A stretch of 64,000 nucleotides of DNA, from NCBI GenBank assembly GCA_037355855.1, contig CM074759.1, forward strand, positions 5,332,001 to 5,396,000, given 5' to 3'. A program made the translations under genes and the position numbers. Every line of letters begins with the position of its first letter. Position 1 is the stretch's first letter. Source of the stretch: Pseudo-nitzschia pungens. Its lineage: Eukaryota; Bacillariophyta; Bacillariophyceae; Bacillariales; Bacillariaceae. Positions 20,203 through 29,815 of the stretch are shown piece by piece. Under the pieces are notes generated by a model that saw nothing but the letters and a program-made list of their open reading frames with translations, did not search any database and was not told the origin of the DNA.

Positions 20203-22599
20203 ATGGAAGATATCCTACAAGACACAGACTGCACTGTTTACATTAATGACATTGGCATATGGACTAATGGATCCTTTGACCTCCACATGAAGACAATCGA
20301 CAAGATCCTAGACCGGCTCAACCAGAATGGACTTAAATGCAACCCACTCAAGTGTGATTGGGCTGTACAAGAGACTGACTTCCTTGGCTATTGGATAACA
20401 CCCACAGCTGTTAAGCCTTGGAGAAAGGAGATTGAAGCCATCCTACATATGGATCAGCCCCAAACTGTAACCCAAGTCAAATCCTTCTTAGGAGCAGTGG
20501 GGTACTACAGAGATATGTGGCCTCGCAGATCCCATGTCCTAGCTCCTCTCTTTGATATTACTGGTGGCCCCAAGCAAAAGAAAACTCCTCAAGCTGCGCA
20601 CATCAAAGCTAAGCAAAGGAAACCCCCTGCAGCTTTGACTTGGGGACCTGCTCAAGATAAAGCCTTTCAAGAAATGAAAGCAATGGTGGCAGCAGATGCG
20701 CTGAACACCTATCCAGACCTTAACAAGCCCTTTGAACTGTACACTGACGCCTCAGACCTACAGCTCGGTGCAGCCATCCTACAAGATGGCAAGCCCATCG
20801 CCTACTGGTCCAAGAAACTATCTGATGCCCAAAAGAACTACACTACTATGGAAAAAGAACTCCTTGCAATAGTGCTCTGCTGCAAAGAGTACAGAAAGAT
20901 GCTCCTCGGCGGAGTCATCAATGTATACACTGACCATAAGAATCTTACCTTCAGAACCTTGTCAGTCCAACGAGTCCTCCGGTGGAGACTATTCCTAGAA
21001 GAATTCGGTGTCAACCTCACCTATGTTGAGGGCAAGAAGAATGTCCTTGCTGATGCCTTCTCCAGACTACCCAGGATGGATCCACCTACTGAGGGGAAGA
21101 AAGCCCTTGAAAAGGGCACTCTCGTGGATTTTTTGAAACTTGAAGTCCCCAAGCAAGATGAAGAGCTGTTTCTAGCAGAGTTCCCTAACCCATTCAAACA
21201 TTTATGCAATGACGCAGACCAGGAACTACAAGCCTGTTTGCTGAACAATGAATGCCTTGTCAATCTACCAAACAACCAAGACCTGCAATGCCCGGTGAAC
21301 TTCTCCAACATCTATCTTCATCAGCAAAAGGATCCCACCATCAAGTTCAAGACCCAATCTAAAGCCTTCTTCTATCAAGAATTTGAAGGCAATAACATCC
21401 TCTGCTATGCCAATCGTTCTAATCCAGACAACTGGAGAATCTACATACCAAGTTCTCTCACCAATGATACCATCAAATGGTACCATCTCCTGTTGGGTCA
21501 TTGTGGATCCACCAGGCTATATCAAACTATTTCAGCCAGATTCTACGCCGGCAACTTATCCAATCTCTGTAAGACTTATATATGCCCAGACCACTGCATT
21601 AAATACAAGAACCAGCATTCCAAGTATGGCAAGCTTCCACCGAAAGAGGCCCCACTTGCACCATTCAACGAGGTACATGTTGATCTCATAGGCCCCTGAA
21701 AGATTACAGCTCAAGGCAAGAACTACAACTTCAAGGCCTTAACCTGTATTGATCCAGTCACCAATCTACTTGAAATCATCAGAATCAGAGACAAGTCCTC
21801 CCACCATGTATCAGACCAATTCAAGAACTGCTGGCTCTCAAGATACCCCAGACCTATTAGATGCATTCACGACAATGGTGGTGAATGCATTCACGACAAT
21901 GGTGGTGAATGCATTCACGACAATGGTGGTGAATTCCTAGGGGCTGAGTTCCAGACTACTCTCAAGCAGTATGGGACTCAATCTATTCCTACCACAGTGA
22001 AAAATCCACAGTCCAATGCCATCTGCGAGCGAGTCCATCATACAGTGGCTGATATTCTACGAGTCCTGGGACATGTTAATCCCCCACAAGCAAACACCAG
22101 AGCCAGTCAGCTCATGGACAATGCCCTCGCGACATGTATGCATGCCTCCAGATGTGCTGTCAATGCTGCCCTACAGACGTCTCCCGGATCTCTGGTATTT
22201 AATAGGGATATGCTCATTGACTTACCACTAACCTCTAATCTGTTGGCTTTGCAGAAGCTCAGACAACAAGGGATTAACAAGAACTTGCTCAGGGACAATG
22301 CCAAAAGAATTGAACACACCTTCCAAGTCAAGGACAGAGTATGGATGCAAGAGCCGGACCTGGACAAGTTACAGCCCAGAAAAATTGGTCCTTTCCCAAT
22401 CACGCAAGTCAACCTGAATGGAACTGTAAGACTGCAAACATCTCCCTCCATAGTTGAAACAGTAAATATTTGGAAGATTACACCGTATCAGGAACCGACT
22501 CAATCGAATCAACTGACGGCTCCATTGGATGAACCCCCCAATCTTCAATCTAGCCAATCAAATGACTCTGATTGCTCCATGAGCCATTGGATGGCCTAA
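20203..22599 (+). pseudogene. Gypsy 3 pol fragment: RT (part), RNase H, integrase
   Basis: One frame from MEDILQDTDC to MSHWMA, broken only by TGA at 21697-21699, where gypsy 2 has Trp (LIGPW). The RT catalytic motif reads YINDIGIW, whereas gypsy 2 has YIDDIGIW, so one of the paired Asp residues is replaced by Asn. RNase H follows with [14 protein letters not shown] and YTDHKNL. The integrase has the H-x-H/C-x2-C region around LLGHCGSTRL and CKTYICPDHC, then VDLIGP, IHDNGGE and NPQSNAICERVHH. A 24-base triplication sits at the second catalytic Asp. The enzyme would be inactive on both RT and integrase grounds. Confidence 0.9.
21861..21932 (+). repeat. 24-bp tandem triplication in the integrase core of gypsy 3
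   Basis: Three exact copies of a 24-base unit (starts 21861, 21885, 21909) encode CIHDNGGE three times in frame. Gypsy 2 has a single VHDNGGE at this place. The unit contains the central catalytic Asp of the DDE triad. Confidence 0.95.
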
Positions 22600-22629
22600 T
22601 TGTGGGATTCGTTCAATCATGAGGCACTA

Positions 22630-22937
22630 TGTAACATGCTAGCGTAGGCTAGTAGTGTTACGAATTGATAATTAACCGAATCCCACATGGGAGTCGAATA
22701 TAAAGATATTCATACATGAATATCCGGTATGTATGAACAGGCATGCAGAAGAGAGCGATCATACGATTAAGGTTACATACGATATATATGTTATATTCAA
22801 GGATGTATATTATATGAAGAGGTCGCGATGACCTCATCACTCATTATTTCCTCTCTTTAATTTGAATCCCATCTCGTAAAGTGAAATAGCACACAAATTA
22901 TTCATACTACTCCAAATTTCTACCTTAGAGTGTTACA
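22630..22937 (+). repeat. 3' LTR of gypsy element 3 (308 bp)
   Basis: Starts TGTAACATGCTAGCG and ends GTGTTACA. It has the family blocks CCGAATCCCACATGGGAGTCG, GAGGTCGCGATGACCTCA and TCCAAATTTCTACCTTAGA. It is diverged from and shorter than the gypsy 2 LTR. Confidence 0.82.
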
Positions 22938-22950
22938 CTGGGAAATAACC

Positions 22951-23095
22951 ATATAATATAATACAGGTATTTAAATAACTTTAACCACCAAAGGTGGTAC
23001 TAAATTACTCAGTCTGTAACCAGACTTTAACATTGCCTCCATCAGAGAGTCAGGACCCCAAGTGGTAGAATGACAAATTTTTCAAACAAAACTTG
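22951..23095 (-). mobile_element. 3' terminal segment of LINE D, separated from its body by element E
   Basis: Minus-strand LINE 3' UTR end: hairpins at 23011-23026 and 22985-22997, then a tail of TATTATATTATAT type near 22955. Bases 23080-23095 (TTTCAAACAAAACTTG) repeat, with one mismatch, 40711-40726 next to the 5' end of element E. This shows that this segment and 40711-43750 were one LINE copy before E inserted. Confidence 0.85.
22985..23026 (-). other. Double-hairpin 3' end structure, LINE D
   Basis: On the minus strand: AGTCTG-GTTA-CAGACT, 13 bases, CCACC-TTT-GGTGG. The second loop differs from LINE F, while the stem is kept. Confidence 0.8.
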
Positions 23096-23128
23096 ATAAT
23101 AATAATATACTTATTTAAGTAGGAAAAT

Positions 23129-23170
23129 CCACCGGAGGTGGTTAAATGCTACTCAGTCTGTGACCAGACT
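23129..23170 (-). other. Double-hairpin 3' end structure, element E
   Basis: On the minus strand: AGTCTG-GTCA-CAGACT, 13 bases, CCACC-TCC-GGTGG, then a tail of ATT units. Loop bases differ from F and D. Confidence 0.8.
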
Positions 23171-26019
23171 TTATCGTCGCCTCAATCGAAGAGTCAGGAC
23201 CCCAAGTTGTATAACGACGCTTCGCCTCAACCAAAGGGGATTTAGGCCCCAGGTTGTAAAGACGACAATTCTTCAAACAAACCTTGGTAAGAACCAGTAT
23301 AAAAACAAACCAGTCCAGAGCACAACAGACACTGCTGTTGCAAAGCGTACAGAAGAACGTGAAAGGGAAAGACACAAGCAAAACTGTCCCTTGAATGCTG
23401 CTGTACAGCATCAGTAATGCTGGGAGTGGTCAGCTGACACAAGCAAAACTGCTCTCTGTATGCTGGATTGCAGCATCAGTAGTGCAAGTGGTCAGCTGAC
23501 GCAAGCAAAACTGGCTCTGCATGCTGTATTGCAGCATCAGTAATGCGAGTAGTCAGCCCCAAACACATTCCTTACCACTGTATGGTACATATAGTACGGA
23601 GCCTACTATTCCTCCTGTTTGGACTTTGTAGTAGCACAAGCAAAATTTCCTAGGTAATGCTCGTATTCTGATTCCAAAACACGTAGAGGCAGTGGAGCCT
23701 ACTACCAAATTCAAATTCATAACAGCTGTCTTCCTGTTCGAACTTGAACGTGATCTTCCTTAGTAGCTTGGAAACAAGGGCTCTAAGTGATAACACTTTA
23801 GGAGCCATCAGGGCTGTAGGCTTGAAAACAGGTGGCAGCTGTACTGTGAAATGGAGAGGTATATGTAGGTGGTGGTGCATTAAGTAAAGAATACTTAGCG
23901 ACTTCGGGGCTTGGGTCAGAAAACAGTAGGACCTAAGGAAATATCACTTAGGGTCCAGCAGGGCAGTAGACTTGAAAACAGATAACAGTTGAAGTGTGCA
24001 CCTGAGAGGGTTATATCCCTTAATCGTTTGCGTGTAATACTTCTATAGAAGTACAAAAAAATCATAATTTTTTGTACACCCGATGACCAAATGGTCAACC
24101 GAGTTCTGTGTTCTAGAGACAATGAAAGCACCTCTATCTACAATAAAGTAACAAAGAACCACCAATACTTGTAGTCAATAACATAGAGACAGGTTTTTTA
24201 TTATTTACTTGGGGAATTTTGATAAATTTTAGTGGATTTCGGCTGATTTTTGTACATCGGGCCCGTGATTCACCGTGATTTTTGCACCATCATCCGTCCT
24301 CCACCATTCGGCCGCCCGAGCCCTGAATACTCCAAATAAAGACACAAGAACACTTTCAAAGGCCCTGCAAACACCAAGGGGTGATGAATTTGTATCAATA
24401 CTTGCCATCGTCGAGGCACAGGTCAAACAGGAGTGCGAACGACCGAATCGAATCGGATGAACCAAATCGAATGAACCGAATCGAACAACCGAATCGAATC
24501 GGAATAAAAGCAGCAGCAACAACAGCAGCAAGACGCTCCCCAGCAAGAAGCTAGTAAGAAATCCTCCTCTTTCTTTTATTTGTAACAGAGAGCTCAGTAA
24601 AGTTGTTCTTCAGCAATTCCTTCTGTGATAAAATATCAGCAGACCGGTGAAATGTCCCATAGCACTCAACACACAAATGGACGTTGCATGTAGCACAGCA
24701 CATCAGCGTCCCTTGCTTCCTCAGTCCGAGCCAATCATGCAAAGCACACCTAGTTGCTTTCCTTGGAGGAAATGGGTAGTGGTCCAAGTTTCTATCCAGT
24801 TGCCCGCAGAGGCTTCCATTGTGTTCCAGGGACTTGTCTGTAACTCTAAGAGATTTTCGACTCGCGAGTTCATCAGCGTCAGCACCTTCACCACCAACAG
24901 TTGCTGTGGAGGGGCTTGTTAAAGGAGAGATGGTTGGGTCAAAAAGTCCATCAAGATCAAAATGGGCTGTACAATTGAACATGTGAGCATCAAATTCAGC
25001 TTCAACACCATGAGGATTCACCCAGTACTCCCCAATTGCCCTCCTAAAGTCATAGTGACAAGCATACCGGGGATTCTTCACTCCTTCTTCTTCACATAAA
25101 GATAAGTACAGCTTGTAGGTGTTCGTCAGGAGCACTCCTGTTCCCCAGAACATAACAGACCACCACCACTTCCTGTTCAGTACATTTTGATCCAATCTGT
25201 AGACTCCTCTGAGCTGATCAGCAATATCAACGTCGCCCATACCGTTGTTGTATGTATCTAACTGGTTGAGACGGAGGAATTTCATCCTCTCCTTTTGATT
25301 TGTATCAATGTTGTAAATAATCTTCTCTTTTTCAACCTATTCAATTTTAGTAGTAACCATACTCAAATAGTGTACTGGCTTGGTATCATACACACTGGAT
25401 GCAATAAGAAAGGAACATTCCGGATCCCCTTCAAGAACAGCAGCTTTCACTGTACCACAAGCCGCTCGTTCTTCGCAGGCATTTTTCAGTTCCTGCTGAA
25501 ACACACAGTCAGGGATGCCACGGTTTGCCTTACGAGCAACTCCATGACAAAGGACTCGCTTTGAATGCTTGAACGCTGCTTTGCAGAACAGTACTGAGTT
25601 GTACAGGTTGTCCATCCCCACATGGTGGTGCTCGTCCTTCAATGAATCAAATAGAGCCATGGTACGGGAATGCAGCGGAGACAGATTCCAGTCCAAGTAC
25701 TTTTTAGGGGCAGGATTGTTCCTCATGTAGACTTGGTAACAGTATCCATTATCGCAGAGGGCGTCAGCTTGAAATCCATCACCCTCCTTCTTGTATGTGA
25801 TCCGTCGCTTGTCTTGGTGGACACCCTTGAACCGCATGGTCATCTCATCCACTGCTATTTGACGAGCCAGCATCCAAGCCTGGGGACATTGCCAATTAAC
25901 GTCTAATAACTGATTTCAGACGTGGGTCAAAAATTATCGTGCCGGGTCTTTTTGGGGTCAAATATTTGACCAATTGTTTGTCCCCTGGCTTCATTTTTTC
26001 AGTCCCGTACCGTATATAT

Positions 26020-26238
26020 TCTAGAGGCAACACCCATCCTTTTTAGACCCAACGCCCCATCATTTTTAGAGGCAACACCCATCATTTCAAGAGGCAACGC
26101 CCATCAGTTTTAGATGCAACGCCCATCATTTCTAGACGTAACGCCCATCGTTTCTAGAGGCAACGCCCACCAGTTTTAGACTCAACACCCATTATTTCTA
26201 GAGGCAACGCCCATCATTTCTAGAGGCAACGCCCGCCC
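26020..26238. repeat. Short tandem array, about 24-bp units
   Basis: About nine degenerate copies of a unit such as TAGAGGCAACGCCCATCATT. Units vary at several bases. Confidence 0.85.
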
Positions 26239-26319
26239 ATTATCACATGAGAATAATCATGTTACACTATTATTGATGTTAAGAACCACTAGTATTCTGA
26301 TACTGTATTGGTACAAACT

Positions 26320-27400
26320 GGATTTCAGTTGCCGTCGTATTGCATTTCAGTTGCCATTGCATCCTATTTCAATTGCTGTCGGATTGTATTGCCGTCGCAT
26401 CTTATTTCAGTTCCCCGTCGTGTTCCCGTCGCATCCTTGCATCGTATTTCAGTTCCCGTCGCATTTTATTTCAGTTCCCGTCACATTGTATTTCCGTTCC
26501 CATCACATCGTATTTCAGTTGCATTCTGTGTATTCTTCCCTACGAGGAGCAAGCAGGCAATTACATGCATGGTTAGAAGTGAACTCCATGATCAATACCC
26601 CCGATCTTGATGCAGTTCACTCACCGTCGGATTGTATTTCAGTTCCCGTCACATCGTATTTCAGTTCCCGTCACATCGTATTTCAGTTGCGTTCAGTGTG
26701 TTCTTCCCTACCAGGAGCAAGCAGGCAATTAAATGCATGGTTAGAAGTGAACTCCATGATCGATTCCCCCAATCTTGATGCAGTTCACTCACCGTCGGAT
26801 AGTATTTCAGTTCCCGTTGTATTGTATTCCAGCAGCTCCCGTCGTATCGTATTCCAGTTCCCGTTGCATCTTATTTCAGTTGCGTTCAGTGTGTTCTTCC
26901 CTACGAGGAGCAAGCAGGCAATTACATGCATGGTTAGAAGTGAACTCCATGATCAATACCCCCGATCTTGATGCAGTTCACTCACCGTCGGATTGTATTT
27001 CAGTTCCCGTCACATCGTATTTCAGTTCCCGTCACATCGTATTTCAGTTGCGTTCAGTGTGTTCTTCCCTACCAGGAGCAAGCAGGCAATTAAATGCATG
27101 GTTAGAAGTGAACTCCATGATCGATTCCCCCAATCTTGATGCAGTTCACTCACCGTCGCATTGTATTTCAGTTCCCGTCGTATCGTATTCCAGTTCCCGT
27201 TGCATCTTATTTCAGTTGCGTTCAGTGTGTTCTTCCCTACCAGGAGCAAGCAGGCAATTACATGCATGGTTAGAAGTGAACTCCATGATCAATACCCCTG
27301 ATCTTGATGCAGTTCACTCACCGTCGGATTGTATTTCAGTTCCCGTTGCATTGTATTTCAGTTCCCGTTGCATTGTATTTCAGTTGCCGCGCCCAAAATT
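26320..27400. repeat. Two-level tandem array: CAGTTCCCGTC short units within 167-193-bp units
   Basis: The block GAGCAAGCAGGCAATTA recurs near 26547, 26714, 26907, 27075 and 27243. Between the blocks, about 20-base units of the type GTATTTCAGTTCCCGTCNCATC repeat two to four times. Long open frames through it follow from unit lengths near multiples of three and are not credible genes. Confidence 0.88.
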
Positions 27401-27654
27401 ATGTGATGGTGTCACTAAACATGCAGTCCATACTAGCAGTACCGTATACTACGGAAGTTCTACAAGCCTGCCCTCACCCACTTGGAGTCATCCCCAGCCG
27501 CGCCATAATTTTTGACTACATTTCTGTAAGGTTAATTAAGTAAGGTTACTGCTACCTCAGCGAACGGAAAAAGGACAGACACCGGTTTCGTAAATCAGCA
27601 AAGAGACAAATAAATACACCAAGAGTAACCACAGTACTAAACTATAAAATGACT

Positions 27655-28270
27655 TATCTAAATTAAGAAATGGAGTGTTTCCACCATTCCACTGCCAATA
27701 GTCCTCACCCTATGTATGCTTGGGACTACGAAAAAAGTTTGAGTGAGAAACACCCAATACTTTGGATGTCACATCTATTTAATGCACATTTCCTCCAGTA
27801 GTGGCATATTTCACTAGAAAATTGACAAAGTGACCTATGTAAATTCAGAAATGGATTATTTCCACCGTTCTAGTGCCAATAGTCCTCCCCCTATGTATGC
27901 TTGGGACTACGAAAAAAGTCTGAGTGAGAAACACCCAATACTTTGGATGTCACATCTATTTAATGCACATTTCCTCCAGTAGTGGCATATTTCACTAAAA
28001 AATTGACAAAGTGACCTATGTAAATTCAGAAATGGAGTGTTTCCACCATTCCAGCGTCAATAGTCCTCACCCTATGTATGCTTGGGACTATGAAAAAAGT
28101 CTGAGTGAGAAACACCCAATACTTTGGATGTCACATCTATTTAATGCACATTTCCTCCAGTAGTGGCATATTTCACTAGAAAATAGACAAAGTGACCTAT
28201 GTAAATTCAGAAATGGATTATTTCCACCGTTCTAGTGCCAATAGTCCTCACCCTATGTATGCTTTGCACA
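27655..28270. repeat. 181-bp tandem repeat, about 3.4 copies
   Basis: Units start at 27657, 27839, 28020 and 28201 (TAAATT.AGAAATGGA), and each includes CACCCAATACTTTGGATGTC. Copies are more than 90 percent alike by eye. Confidence 0.9.
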
Positions 28271-28395
28271 TCTATTTGATGTACTTTGGGATGGTACTGG
28301 ATGGTAGGGCCCTCCAATAGGATAGATATGTATCATACTAGTTACATACCTTAGCTCTTAACAGATGTCTACTACGTTAGAATATCTACAAGATG

Positions 28396-28960
28396 CCAAC
28401 TGAACAGGATGCTAAGCAGGATGCTAAGCAGGATGCTGGGCCCTTCCAGTAGCATTTGTACCAGATCTACATACCCTATCTCTTATCAGAGCAATATTAT
28501 GAGATATTCAGTGTGCTAACTTATAAAGCGAACTGTACCGTGCTAAGGGGGGGCTGAACAGGATGCTAAGCAGGATGCTGGGCCCTTCCAGTAGAATTTG
28601 TACCAGATCTACATGCCCCTGTTCTTATGAGATCAATATTGGGAGATCTACATGGGGTGTTAACTGATTAACCGAACTCTACTGTGCTAAGGAAGACACT
28701 TAACAGGATGCTAAGCAGGATGCTGGGCCTTGTATGTAGAATTTGTACCACATCTACATACCCTAGCTCTTATCAGATCAATATTAGGAGATCTACAGGG
28801 GGTGCTAACTGATTAACCGAACTCTACTGTGCTAAGGAAGACACTTAACAGGATGCTAAGCAGGATGCTGGGCCTTGTATGTAGAATTTGTACCACATCT
28901 ACATACCCTAGCTCTTATCAGATCAATATTAGGAGATCTACAGGGGGTGCTAACTGGGGA
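28396..28960. repeat. About 145-bp tandem repeat, four copies
   Basis: The block ACAGGATGCTAAGCAGGATG starts near 28404, 28556, 28701 and 28848. The last two units are nearly identical. A similar GCTAAGCAG vocabulary occurs near 43860. Confidence 0.85.
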
Positions 28961-29815
28961 ATGAATACCACACCGGCTTGGAATCGATCGTAAGGGAAAT
29001 GGATACCACACAGGCTAGGAATCAATCATAAGGGAAATGGATACCACACCGAATTGGAATCGATCGATCGTAGGGGAATGAATACCACACAGACTTGGAA
29101 TCAATCGATCGATTGTAGGGGGGATGAATACCACGCAGACTTGGAATCGATCCTAGGGGGAATGAATACCACACAGGCTAGGAATCGATCGTAAGGGAAA
29201 TGAATACCACACCGGCTTGGAATCGATCGATCGTAAGGGAATGAATACCACACCGGCTTGGAATCGATCGTAAGGGAAATGAATACCACACCGGCTTGGA
29301 ATCAATCGATCGTAGGGGGAATGAATACCACACCGGCTTGGAATCGATCCTAGGGGAATGAATACCACACCGGCTTGGAATCGATCCTAGGGGAATGGAT
29401 ACCACACCGGCTTGGAATCAATCGATCGTAGGGGGAATGAATACCACACCCGCTTGGAATCAATCGATCGTAGGGGGAATGAATACCACATAGACTTGGA
29501 ATCAATCGTAAGGGAAATGAATACCACACTGGCTTGGAATCAATCGATCGTAGGGGGAATGAATACCACACCGGCTTGGAATCGATTGATCGTAGGGGGA
29601 ATGAATACCACACTGGCTTGGAATCGATCGTAGGGGGAATGAATACCACACCGGCTTGGAATCGATCGGAGGGGGAATGAATACCACACCGGCTTGGAAT
29701 CAATCGTAGGGGGAATGAATACCACACAGACTTGGAATCGATCGTAGGGGGAATGAATACCACACCGGCTTGGAATCAATCTACCACACCGGCTTGGAAT
29801 CAATTGTAGGGGGAA
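28960..29815. repeat. About 40-bp tandem array with GATCGATC cores, about 20 copies
   Basis: Units of the type GGGGAATGAATACCACACCG followed by GCTTGGAATCGATCGTA. The number of GATC steps varies between units. Open frames in it are by-products. Confidence 0.9.

Larger units (their letters stand above)
20197..22937 (+). mobile_element. Gypsy element 3: 5'-truncated Ty3/gypsy element with 3' LTR
   Basis: Contains the second half of pol (RT palm to integrase) and a 3' LTR. Sequence begins abruptly in RT right after the LINE F tail, so the upstream half (LTR, gag, protease, RT fingers) is presumably beyond the nested insertions on the left. It is closely related to gypsy 2. Noncoding 22600-22629 matches the stretch before the gypsy 2 3' LTR (ATCATGAGGCACTATGT). 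Confidence 0.85.

Noticed and set aside
26273..27515. Long open frames of over 230 codons through the 167-193-bp array
   Set aside because: They follow from repeat units with lengths near multiples of three; the translation only echoes the short unit (FSSRHIVFQL type), and no domain is present.
28960..29815. CRISPR-like appearance of the GAATGAATACCACAC array
   Set aside because: Units are contiguous and degenerate with no unique spacers of fixed length, and the setting is eukaryotic; it is a satellite.
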